Source: VYFG01 sp965248685 (GTDB lineage: Bacteria; Pseudomonadota; Gammaproteobacteria; Arenicellales; Poriferihabitantaceae). Taken from it: 64,000 nt of DNA. Shown here in pieces: positions 9,214 through 17,092 of this stretch. Location of the stretch: positions 496,001 to 560,000 of the forward strand of contig CBDFKC010000002.1 in NCBI GenBank assembly GCA_965248685.1, given 5' to 3'. The position numbers and the translations under genes are program-made. The notes beneath the pieces are model-generated. The model was not told where the DNA came from and ran no database searches. It saw only the letters and a list, made by a program, of their open reading frames with translations. Position 1 is the first letter of the stretch. Every line of letters starts with the position of its first letter.

Positions 9214-10076
9214 TTCAGTGCGAGCCTGTCACTGTCCCATACCAGTAGAACCTGTTTTACAAAATCAATTCTCGCCGTAGTAATTGCATTGATGCTGAGA
9301 AATGCTTCATTGGCATCGGTAATAATTTCAATTACTTCAGCGACTTTATAACCGGCGGGAAAGCGCCCCCCCATACCTGAAGTTACCAGGATGTCTCCAC
9401 GGCGAATATCCGCCAACCTTGGTAAATAAGGTACCCCGACATGGTCTGATTCGCCTTGACCCTGGACGATGGTTCGGAGACCATTTCGTTGAACCTGGAC
9501 CGGAATACCGTGACTGCGATCGGTAATCAATGTCACGATACTTTGATTCCGGTTGACCTCTGACACCTGACCAAGCACACCATTTGGCGCTATCACTGGC
9601 TGCCCGATAAATACCCCCGACTCGTTGCCCCGGTTGATCAGGATACGGTGGGTAAATGGGTCGAGCCCCGCATTGACAATTCTGGCTAAGATTACCTGAT
9701 CTTCAGACCGTTGAGCAGCCGCCAGCAATTTGGAAAGTCGGCCGTTTTCAGCCACCAGGGCGTCGTATCGCTGCAACTGGCTTTCTAGCATAAGCTGTTT
9801 GTTACGTAGGACCTTGAGGTCCTGATAAACCGAGTCATCTGGATAATAGGATCGCAGGAATACCAACACGTTGCCCGGTAATGCGGTGACCGCATGAAAT
9901 GGGATTGTTACCAACGAACTCCAGGAGCGCAGCGGTCTAAAGGTGTCGCTGCGATGATCAATGATCATAAGACCAAAGGACAACATCACCAGAAACATAA
10001 ACCGATAAAGCGAACTGACCTGCCGCAGAATCAATTTGGCAGGCCCCAGATTGGGCCCGCAGCGACCCGACGACAA
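9210..10076 (-). CDS. mreC: Rod shape-determining protein MreC
   Basis: MreC is a bitopic periplasmic scaffold that links MreB to PBP2 and RodA. The 288-residue product has a short cytoplasmic stretch, one membrane helix (about residues 24-40), a coiled-coil region around the ELRNKQLMLESQLQRYDAL-like segment, and the two-barrel periplasmic domain with NAGLDPFTHRILINRG and NGVLGQVSEV. The reading frame opens only five codons earlier, at a stop codon, and has no ATG before the membrane helix, so the start is probably the TTG at 10076. Four-base overlap with mreD. Confidence 0.94.
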   Translation of the reverse strand: MSSGRCGPNLGPAKLILRQVSSLYRFMFLVMLSFGLMIIDHRSDTFRPLRSWSSLVTIPFHAVTALPGNVLVFLRSYYPDDSVYQDLKVLRNKQLMLESQLQRYDALVAENGRLSKLLAAAQRSEDQVILARIVNAGLDPFTHRILINRGNESGVFIGQPVIAPNGVLGQVSEVNRNQSIVTLITDRSHGIPVQVQRNGLRTIVQGQGESDHVGVPYLPRLADIRRGDILVTSGMGGRFPAGYKVAEVIEIITDANEAFLSINAITTARIDFVKQVLLVWDSDRLALK

Positions 10077-10158
10077 AAGATTGGACTTTTAGTGACTATG
10101 TCTTTCAAGTAGCACTTCAAGGTTGACCAGAAACAAACTGGTTAATGGAATTCTAGCG

Positions 10159-11202
10159 TTAACCGTCATTGGCAAAAACATCACCCAGCATGTCCATTTC
10201 CTCCAGTGCCCGGCCACATCCTCTGGCAACGCAGGTAAGTGGTTCCTCTGCAACCACCACGGGTAACCCGGTGTCTTGCATTAAGCGTCGGTCCATATCT
10301 CGTAACAAGGCACCGCCGCCCGCAATCACCATGCCCTTCTCGCCTATGTCTGCGCTTAACTCGGGTGGAGTTTTCTCAAGAGCCTGGCGTATTGCCTGAA
10401 CGATTTGTTCCAGTGCATCACCGATGGCGTCATATATTTCCTCGCTGGTTATAACCAGACTACGCGACATTCCTTCTGAAATATCCCGTCCCTTGATTTC
10501 CATTTCCATATGATCGGATTCGGACCAGGCCGCAGCAATAGTTTGTTTAACCCTTTCAGCAGTTGCTTCGCCAATTAATACACCGTGACGACGGCGTACG
10601 TAATTGATTATCGCGTCGTCGAAGGTGTCTCCCGCGACCCGCAGGGAATTGGAATACACCATTCCGCCCAGCGACAAAATTCCAACTTCGGTGGTTCCAC
10701 CGCCAATATCAACCACCATTGATCCGGTAGGTTCGGCCACTGGTAAATTTGCCCCGATGGCCACCGCCATGGGCTCCTCGATTAAATAGACCTCCCTGGC
10801 TCCTGCGCTGGTCGCCGATTCCCGTATCGCCCGCCGTTCGACTTGGGTTGAACCACATGGCACGCAAATGATAATTCTCGGGCTGGAAAAAAACCGGTTT
10901 TCCTGTACCTTACGAATAAAGTATTTCAACATGTCTTCGGTGACATTGAAATCGGCAATTACGCCGTCTTTCATTGGCCGGATGGCACGAATTGATCCAG
11001 GGGTACGTCCAAGCATCAATTTAGCATCCTGGCCGACCGCGAGAACGCTCTTGCCAGAACTACCGTCCGAAGCACTTTTAATTGCAACCACAGATGGTTC
11101 ATTCAGAATAATGCCTTTATTTCGGACATATATGAGCGTGTTAGCGGTTCCTAGATCGATCGCGAGATCATTGGAAAAGAAGCCAGCCAGGCGTTTAAGC
11201 AT
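10159..11202 (-). CDS. mreB: Actin-like cell-shape protein MreB
   Basis: MreB forms membrane-associated filaments that organise side-wall synthesis. The 347-residue protein has the actin-superfamily ATP-binding motifs DLGTANTLIY (phosphate 1), VVDIGGGTTEVGIL (phosphate 2) and VIAGGGALLR (adenosine), with the amphipathic N-terminus MLKRLAGFFS that binds membrane. It heads the leftward shape cluster. The 170-bp gap to the divergent gatC should hold both promoters. Confidence 0.98.
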   Translation of the reverse strand: MLKRLAGFFSNDLAIDLGTANTLIYVRNKGIILNEPSVVAIKSASDGSSGKSVLAVGQDAKLMLGRTPGSIRAIRPMKDGVIADFNVTEDMLKYFIRKVQENRFFSSPRIIICVPCGSTQVERRAIRESATSAGAREVYLIEEPMAVAIGANLPVAEPTGSMVVDIGGGTTEVGILSLGGMVYSNSLRVAGDTFDDAIINYVRRRHGVLIGEATAERVKQTIAAAWSESDHMEMEIKGRDISEGMSRSLVITSEEIYDAIGDALEQIVQAIRQALEKTPPELSADIGEKGMVIAGGGALLRDMDRRLMQDTGLPVVVAEEPLTCVARGCGRALEEMDMLGDVFANDG

Positions 11203-11372
11203 CGTTATTTTTAGTAGCGGGAGGGGTTAAAATCTGGGGAAATTCTTGACGCGCTAGCTTAACAATGGAGCCCGTACTATTCAACAGCGTAAAGCTATGG
11301 TAAGTTGCTGCGGAATTCATGTTTTTTGCCAAAAATGGCACCCATTTCAGCCAGAATTAATCCTATCCAAAT

Positions 11373-11660
11373 ATGTCTTTTAGTACTGAACAAGTGACCG
11401 ATGTTGCGCGTCTAGCCCGGCTCAAGACAGACCCCGCCAAATCTGAGTATTACGCGGGTCAGCTTAACCGAATCATGAGTCTGGTGGAACAAATGAATCG
11501 GGTTGACACCAGCAACATCGAACCGATGTCTCACCCCCAGGATGCGGCCCTGAGACTGCGAGATGACCAAGCTACAGCGGAAAATCTTCGGGAACAGTAT
11601 CAGGCTATCGCACCCAATGCAGAAGATGGACTGTATTTGGTGCCCAAAGTCATTGAATAA
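11373..11660 (+). CDS. gatC: Asp/Glu-tRNA amidotransferase subunit C
   Basis: GatC is the small bridging subunit of the GatCAB complex that converts misacylated Asp-tRNA(Asn) or Glu-tRNA(Gln) to the amide form. The 95-residue product matches the family from VTDVARLARL through VDTSNIEPMSHP to the ending DGLYLVPKVIE. It starts the rightward gatC-gatA-gatB cluster. The gap to gatA is unusually long at 178 bp. Confidence 0.95.
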   Translation: MSFSTEQVTDVARLARLKTDPAKSEYYAGQLNRIMSLVEQMNRVDTSNIEPMSHPQDAALRLRDDQATAENLREQYQAIAPNAEDGLYLVPKVIE

Positions 11661-11838
11661 TCTCCAGTCTCCAATGATTAACCCACAGATTATCTGAGTC
11701 TCGATTTTCGGCCCAGGCCTGATTTAACCAAACTGAGAGAAACCCAGGGACCAGCCGGGTCTATGCAAGTCCGGATATCAAGGATTTCCCCCGATCCGGG
11801 TCGCAATATTTCGGTAACCCAATAACATTGCTATTGCC

Positions 11839-13293
11839 ATGCATGAAAAAACCCTAACCGAACACACGGCTTCCCTCACAAAAGGTGAGTATAGTAGTGT
11901 GGAATTGACCCGCCATTTTCTGGACAGAATCGAAAACCACGAGGATCTTAATGCTTTTGTCAGTGTGACGGGTGATCAGGCCCTGGAACAGGCCGTTGCA
12001 GCAGATAAACAAATCAAGAACGGCCTGGCAACCGCGTTAACTGGAATTCCAATCGCCCAGAAAGACTTGTTTTGTACCAAGGGCGTTTTAACGACCTGTG
12101 GCTCGCGTATGTTAGAAAATTTTATTTCACCATATGACGCCACGGTTGTCGATAAACTAAATCACCAGGGTATGGTCATGCTCGGTAAGACCAATATGGA
12201 CGAATTTGCCATGGGGTCTTCTAATGAAACCAGCTATTTTGGACCGGTTAAGAATCCCTGGGATAAGTCCCGGGTTCCGGGTGGAAGTTCGGGTGGTTCT
12301 GCTGCCGCGGTGGCGGCCAGGCTAGCGCCAGTGGCCAGCGCCACCGATACCGGCGGCTCGATTCGGCAGCCGGCTGCATTATGTGGTCTGACCGGAATTA
12401 AACCAAGCTATGGCCGGGTTTCGCGTTATGGAATGGTGGCATTTGCGTCTTCTTTGGACCAAGCTGGAGTATTGGCCCGTAATGCCGAAGATGCAGCACT
12501 GGTATTACAAGCCATGAGTGGATTCGATCAGCGCGATTCCACTTCACTTGATTTACCGGCGCCTGATTATATGTCGGGTTTGAACGAGCCTCTTAAAGGA
12601 AAAGTCATTGGCCTTCCCAAGGAATTCTTCGGTGACGGGGTAGAACCCGAAGTGGCGGCCGCGATCGAAAGCGCTGTGGCTGAATTTCAGGCACTGGGCG
12701 CAAACACAGTCGAAGTTGAATTGCCCCACAGCGAATTGGGCATCCCCTGCTATTATGTCATTGCACCCGCAGAAGCCAGCTCAAACCTGTCTCGCTTTGA
12801 CGGCGTGCGCTATGGATTTCGCGCGAGTGAGTATGATGACCTGAATGATATGTACGAACAGACCAGGGCCCAGGGATTCGGCGAAGAAGTTCAACGTCGA
12901 ATCATGGTTGGAACCTACGTACTTTCGTCGGGTTATTATGACGCTTACTATATAAAGGCACAGAAACTGCGCCGCCTTATATCAAATGATTTTAGTAGTG
13001 CTTTCGAAAAGTGCGACTTTATTGCGGGACCGACCACGCCAAGTACGGCATTTAAAATTGGCGATAAAAACGATGACCCGGTTGCAATGTACCTTAATGA
13101 CATCTTTACCAATGCGGTAAATCTTGCCGGATTACCTGGTATTTCAATCGCTGGCGGACAAGATAAACAGGGGCTGCCAATAGGATTGCATCTGATTGGG
13201 CGATATTTGGACGAGTCCACCATTCTTAATGCCGCTCATCGTTTTCAACAAGCAACAGACTGGCACCTTAAGGCGCCGGAGGGCTTTACCTGA
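11839..13293 (+). CDS. gatA: Asp/Glu-tRNA amidotransferase subunit A (amidase)
   Basis: GatA releases ammonia from glutamine for transamidation in the GatCAB complex. The 484-residue protein has the amidase-signature catalytic triad Lys75 (AQKDLFC), Ser150 (PGGSSGGSAA) and Ser174 (TGGSIRQPAALCG), at the expected spacing. The start MHEKTLTEHT aligns with the usual GatA N-terminus although no good Shine-Dalgarno sequence precedes it. The stop overlaps the gatB ATG by one base (TGATG), indicating coupled translation. Confidence 0.97.
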   Translation: MHEKTLTEHTASLTKGEYSSVELTRHFLDRIENHEDLNAFVSVTGDQALEQAVAADKQIKNGLATALTGIPIAQKDLFCTKGVLTTCGSRMLENFISPYDATVVDKLNHQGMVMLGKTNMDEFAMGSSNETSYFGPVKNPWDKSRVPGGSSGGSAAAVAARLAPVASATDTGGSIRQPAALCGLTGIKPSYGRVSRYGMVAFASSLDQAGVLARNAEDAALVLQAMSGFDQRDSTSLDLPAPDYMSGLNEPLKGKVIGLPKEFFGDGVEPEVAAAIESAVAEFQALGANTVEVELPHSELGIPCYYVIAPAEASSNLSRFDGVRYGFRASEYDDLNDMYEQTRAQGFGEEVQRRIMVGTYVLSSGYYDAYYIKAQKLRRLISNDFSSAFEKCDFIAGPTTPSTAFKIGDKNDDPVAMYLNDIFTNAVNLAGLPGISIAGGQDKQGLPIGLHLIGRYLDESTILNAAHRFQQATDWHLKAPEGFT

Positions 13294-14723
13294 TGCAATG
13301 GGAAACGGTTATAGGATTAGAAATTCATGTTCAACTGTTAACTCGCAGCAAGATATTTGGCAGTGCCTCGACCGCTTATGGGGCCGAACCAAACACTCAG
13401 GCCTGCGACGTCAGTATCGCTCTACCCGGGGTGCTGCCGGTAATGAACAAAGAGGCCGCCAGGCTGGCGGTTAAGTTTGGTCTCGCCATTGGTGCCCAGA
13501 TCAATCAGCGTTCTGTATTCGCCCGCAAGAACTATTTTTACCCTGATCTGCCGAAAGGATATCAGATCAGTCAATTTGAGATACCCATTGTAGGCACTGG
13601 AAAACTTGAGATAGAGACGTCCGAAGGAAGCAAGACAATAGGTATAACCCGAGCCCACCTGGAGGAAGACGCAGGAAAATCATTGCATGAAAATTTTCCT
13701 GATTTTACCGGGATTGACCTTAACCGCGCGGGGACACCGCTACTCGAGATTGTGTCTGATCCCGATATGCGATCTGCCAACGAAGCGGTGACCTACCTAC
13801 GCAAAATTCATTCCCTGGTGCGCTACCTGGATGTTTCTGATGGGAATATGCAGGAAGGTTCATTTCGATGTGATGCCAATGTCTCGGTAAGACCGGTAGG
13901 TCAGGCGGAATTTGGTACCCGCGCTGAAATCAAGAATATCAACTCATTCCGGTTTGTCGAAAAGGCGATTAATTTCGAAGTCGAACGCCAGATCGGACTT
14001 TTGGAAGACGGTGGGACGGTTGTTCAGGAAACTCGATTGTATGATTCTGACCGGGACGAAACCCGTTCAATGCGTTCAAAGGAAGAAGCCCATGATTACC
14101 GCTACTTTCCTGACCCGGATTTGCCTCCAATGATTCTGGAAGATAGTTTTATCGAGCAAGTACGCTTGAGCTTGCCGGAATTGCCCGAGCAACGGGCGCA
14201 ACGATTTACCGAGCAATTTGGATTTAACGCTGCGGACGCCGCCCAGCTTACCAGCGATCGGCAGTTAGCCGATTATTTTGAATCTGTTTCGGAAAAGACC
14301 GCAGCCCAACCCAAGGTAGCCTGCAATTGGATACTAGGTGAATTAAATGCGGCCCTTAATGAAAATGAAATTGAAGTAGATCAATCCCATATCAATCCTG
14401 ATCAACTGGCGTTACTGCTGGATCGAATCGCGGATAAAACCATATCCGGTAAAATTGCCAAAGAAGTGTTTACCGCCATGTGGGTGGGTGAAGGCGATGC
14501 CGATGACATCATTGAAACCCGAGGCCTAAAGCAAATAACCGATAGCGGCGCAATTGAGTCGATTGTGGATCAGGCTTTGGCAGAGTCCCCGGGACAGGTC
14601 AAACAATATCAGGAAGGAAACCAGAAAATTATCGGTTATCTGGTTGGCCTGATAATGAAAAATAGTGGTGGTAAAGCGAACCCCCAGCAAGTAAATAAAA
14701 TTTTGCGGGAGAAACTCGACTAA
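13293..14723 (+). CDS. gatB: Asp/Glu-tRNA amidotransferase subunit B
   Basis: GatB binds the misacylated tRNA and activates its carboxyl group with ATP. The 476-residue protein begins WETVIGLEIHVQLLT and carries the family signatures YPDLPKGYQISQFEIPI, DLNRAGTPLLEIVSDPDMRS and SFRCDANVSVRP. The YqeY-like tail domain at about 325-476 ends NPQQVNKILREKL. It is translationally coupled to gatA and lies 32 bp before tRNA-Arg. Confidence 0.97.
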   Translation: MQWETVIGLEIHVQLLTRSKIFGSASTAYGAEPNTQACDVSIALPGVLPVMNKEAARLAVKFGLAIGAQINQRSVFARKNYFYPDLPKGYQISQFEIPIVGTGKLEIETSEGSKTIGITRAHLEEDAGKSLHENFPDFTGIDLNRAGTPLLEIVSDPDMRSANEAVTYLRKIHSLVRYLDVSDGNMQEGSFRCDANVSVRPVGQAEFGTRAEIKNINSFRFVEKAINFEVERQIGLLEDGGTVVQETRLYDSDRDETRSMRSKEEAHDYRYFPDPDLPPMILEDSFIEQVRLSLPELPEQRAQRFTEQFGFNAADAAQLTSDRQLADYFESVSEKTAAQPKVACNWILGELNAALNENEIEVDQSHINPDQLALLLDRIADKTISGKIAKEVFTAMWVGEGDADDIIETRGLKQITDSGAIESIVDQALAESPGQVKQYQEGNQKIIGYLVGLIMKNSGGKANPQQVNKILREKLD

Positions 14724-14755
14724 CCTCCAAATATGCTGTAAAAAGCAGTCTCTGC

Positions 14756-14832
14756 GGGCCTGTAGCTCAGCTGGATAGAGTACCTGGCTTCGAACCAGGT
14801 GGTCGGGGGTTCGAATCCCTCCGGGCCCGCCA
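14756..14832 (+). tRNA. tRNA-Arg(TCG)
   Basis: A full cloverleaf can be drawn. The acceptor stem is GGGCCTG paired with CGGGCCC (one G-T pair), the D-arm GCTC/GAGT, and the anticodon stem CCTGG/CCAGG around the loop CTTCGAA, giving anticodon TCG. The T-arm loop is TTCGAAT, the discriminator is G, and CCA is genomically encoded at 14830-14832. It decodes CGA-type arginine codons. It may be cotranscribed with gatCAB because no separate promoter is evident in the 32-bp gap. Confidence 0.93.
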
Positions 14833-15077
14833 TAGCACCCCTATATAATCGTTATATATCAACAGCTTATAGCGATCTAAAAAACCCCCTTTTTGCCGTT
14901 TTGCCCCTGAGTTGCCCCAGGGTACCCCCCTGGTGTCTCACTTTGTGTCCCAAATCTGATTTACCAGTATTGGCACCCGCCAGTACCTGTCCTCCTATGG
15001 CGCGACCCCTCCGCGCCTACAGCTTCACCCACGTCCACAACATACGGACATTTATTAAACTAACCAGGAACCAAACC

Positions 15078-15410
15078 ATGAAACATTTACAAATAATCGT
15101 TTTAGCCGTGGCATTACTTGCCGTATCCCAGACCCAAGCCGGACAGTTGACAGGTCCGCAGCAAGTCACGTCCTACACGTTACAACAGAATTTTATTTTG
15201 TTCAGACTGAACGATGGCGAAATCAAGGACCAGAATGGCCAGCCCACCGGTTCGACCGTCGGCGTAGTCAGGACCAGCAATCCTCTGTTCGATTCCATAG
15301 ATCGGGCCTTGCTTACCAGTTTCCAGGACAGAATTAAGATTATTCTGGAAGGAGAACCCAACTCCAACAATACGGCATTCTTTGAAGTCGAAGGCGTTCG
15401 GTTTCAGTAA
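15078..15410 (+). CDS. Small secreted protein of unknown function
   Basis: The start at 15078 is preceded by CAGGAA and opens a clear signal peptide (MKHLQIIVLAVALLAVSQTQA, predicted cleavage before GQLTG), leaving a mature chain of about 88 residues. No known family is recognised. The mature part is polar, has no cysteine, and contains short strand-like stretches such as QDRIKIILEG. The same frame stays open upstream to 14799, but that part overlaps tRNA-Arg and is not protein-like, so the signal-peptide ATG is chosen. It lies alone in an accessory stretch after tRNA-Arg. Confidence 0.6.
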   Translation: MKHLQIIVLAVALLAVSQTQAGQLTGPQQVTSYTLQQNFILFRLNDGEIKDQNGQPTGSTVGVVRTSNPLFDSIDRALLTSFQDRIKIILEGEPNSNNTAFFEVEGVRFQ

Positions 15411-15418
15411 CTAATCAT

Positions 15419-15600
15419 TGGTGCAGCGGCGTGGATAGACACGCTACGAGGCTGGTAAGTAAGCGGCGAAAAGGCGCAGCAGTTCGTAAGGCATTGCGGT
15501 TAGCCTGCTGTAGCCCGTCCTGGGTCCTTGTCTCAGCATGGGGTTAATGCGAACCCCAATAAACTGACCCTATAGCCGGTAACCAACCCGGCCTGCACCA
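15419..15600 (+). ncRNA. Possible multi-branched structured RNA
   Basis: An 8-bp closing stem can form between TGGTGCAG (15419-15426) and CTGCACCA (15593-15600). Inside it are local hairpins: 15429-15444 (GCGTG/CACGC around GATAGA), CAGCAG/CTGCTG pairing 15477-15482 with 15505-15510, and 15540-15557 (GGGGTT/AACCCC). A short GCCGG/CCGGC helix lies at about 15575-15592. The segment has no credible reading frame. No known RNA family is recognised; this is a structural hypothesis from inspection and chance pairing is possible. Confidence 0.25.
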
Positions 15601-15654
15601 CCATCCATACCACTGACAAAATTATGAAAAATACCAGCCAGAGGATGTGTCAAG

Positions 15655-16062
15655 TATCTTTAAAATGACGTAACACTCAAATCCATCGTTCTTAGCGTTC
15701 CACCTGAGGGCAATAGGCACAGCATGTGTGCAGTCGTACCAAACTCAAACACTATTCCGCTTGTTAGGATAGCAGTAGCAGAGCCGAATGTATTTGCATT
15801 CACTCCCACCCCACGGTCCGACCCAATTGTAAAAGGCACATTGAATATAACACCTTGTGAAATAGCTCCGAGTGATCGCGGTTCCGGACCAGGAGCAAGC
15901 GATTCCTAAGTAGATTCTGAATGGCGGTTCGAAATCCCTATTGATAATTCTGGCTATCGTGCCATTTGTGGCGTGAAAGCTATTGCCGGCACCGATGATA
16001 AACCACGCAACATAGATAAATTCCTGAATATATTTGGTCCAGTCAAGCCCGTTCATTCTCAT
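15655..16062 (-). pseudogene. Possible decayed or frameshifted coding region, unknown product
   Basis: An ATG at 16062 is preceded by AGGGGG on the minus strand and opens a protein-like stretch (MRMNGLDWTKYIQEF...). That frame becomes cysteine-rich and unlike protein after about 50 codons. A different minus-strand frame, open from about 15908, then reads a protein-like segment containing GAISQGVIFNVPFTIGSDRG and ending MDLSVTSF. The two could be halves of one gene broken by a frameshift. The plus-strand frame at 15724-15909 is the mirror of the second half and might be the real one instead. No family is recognised. Confidence 0.25.
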
Positions 16063-16246
16063 TTCCCCCTATCATTGTGAGTTCTGAGCAGCTCAGGGAT
16101 TCAAGTTCACTCAACCCGAATTAAGGGTAATAGGTTGGCAGCGACGAAAGCTCCCTGGGTTCTGCAGCGGAGAAACTTGCACACTCCGATACCACTACCA
16201 CGACGAGACGTAATCGGGCAAAACCGGTACTGATTAAGACGAAAAT

Positions 16247-16402
16247 ATGATGCTGCAAAATGACAACACGGGTATACTCATTTGGTGTCTTAAAAACTGT
16301 CCTATTGATTGGTTGTACCCCGAAGAATTGCCAGGTTTTGAAATTTTTCTGGATGGGACAATCATGGGTCAAGCTGTTGATTTTAAAACTATCAATAGGT
16401 GA
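16247..16402 (+). CDS. Possible 51-residue protein, unknown
   Basis: This short frame starts with two ATG codons and reads MMLQNDNTGILIWCLKN..., with a well-mixed composition and an acidic middle (YPEELPGFEIF). It ends 70 bp before yceF on the same strand. A competing 71-codon frame (16260-16475) overlaps it but looks less protein-like. There is no strong Shine-Dalgarno sequence and no recognised family, so it could be spurious. Confidence 0.25.
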   Translation: MMLQNDNTGILIWCLKNCPIDWLYPEELPGFEIFLDGTIMGQAVDFKTINR

Positions 16403-16474
16403 CTTTGAACCAGGTGTCGGGGCGACGAATCTTTCCGGACCCACAACTTTATTTCTTCTTGCTAAATTTGCGTG

Positions 16475-17083
16475 ATGTCTGAGCGTCTATCGGCCAAAGT
16501 CCAGAATCAACAGGTTGTGTTGGCGTCTTCTTCGATCTACCGCAGACAGATTTTACAGCGCCTTGGGATTGCTTTCGATTGGGCGCCTCCGGATATCGAC
16601 GAATCTCCATTAGTTGGTGAATCTGCCCGGCAATTGGTCGAGCGATTGGCCATAGCCAAAGCGCAGTCGGTTGCTCGCGATTACCCGGGTGACCTGATCA
16701 TAGGATCAGACCAGGTGGCAGAACAGGATGGCAAAATTATTGGTAAACCCGCCGATCACGCCGACGCGGTAAAACAGCTACAGGCCGCCTCTGGTTCCCT
16801 GGCTACCCTGTTCTGCGGTATTGCCTTGGTCAATGGAATGAATGGTCAAATCCGTTCTGATGTTGTTACCGTCAAAGTAGAATGTCGGGAACTAACCGAT
16901 GCAGAAATAGAACGTTATCTACTGGCAGACAAACCCTATAATTGTTGTGGAAGTCTAAAGGTTGAGAGTCTTGGTATAACCTTGCTGCGTAGAATTCGTA
17001 GTGATGACCCCAATGCGATTACCGGATTACCGGTAATTCGTCTACTCGAATTACTGCGTGAGGCTGGCCTGTCCCTGCCCTGA
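16475..17083 (+). CDS. yceF: Maf-family nucleoside triphosphate pyrophosphatase, YceF type (m7GTP)
   Basis: Maf-like proteins hydrolyse non-canonical or modified nucleotides; the YceF subgroup prefers 7-methyl-GTP. The product has the N-terminal motif VVLASSSIYRRQILQRLG, the catalytic-base region IIGSDQVAE, and the YceF-type segment ESLGITLLRRIRSDDPNAITGLP. The ATG at 16475 gives 202 residues; a GTG directly before it adds one residue. Its stop is only 9 bp from the convergent uvrB stop. YceF is often next to rpmF/plsX, which are absent here. Confidence 0.92.
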   Translation: MSERLSAKVQNQQVVLASSSIYRRQILQRLGIAFDWAPPDIDESPLVGESARQLVERLAIAKAQSVARDYPGDLIIGSDQVAEQDGKIIGKPADHADAVKQLQAASGSLATLFCGIALVNGMNGQIRSDVVTVKVECRELTDAEIERYLLADKPYNCCGSLKVESLGITLLRRIRSDDPNAITGLPVIRLLELLREAGLSLP

Positions 17084-17092
17084 TCGTTTGGT

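Noticed and set aside
14997..15060. Plus-strand frame reading MARPLRAYSFTHVHN, similar to the start of REP-associated (RAYT) transposases
   Set aside because: Only the first six residues match and the rest lacks the family's HUH motif; the frame runs into the signal peptide of the next gene. Probably chance.
15915..15940. GGTTCGAAATCCCT resembling the T-loop end of tRNA-Arg, a possible attachment-site repeat
   Set aside because: It matches over only 13-14 bases and needs an extra A; no integrase gene is nearby.
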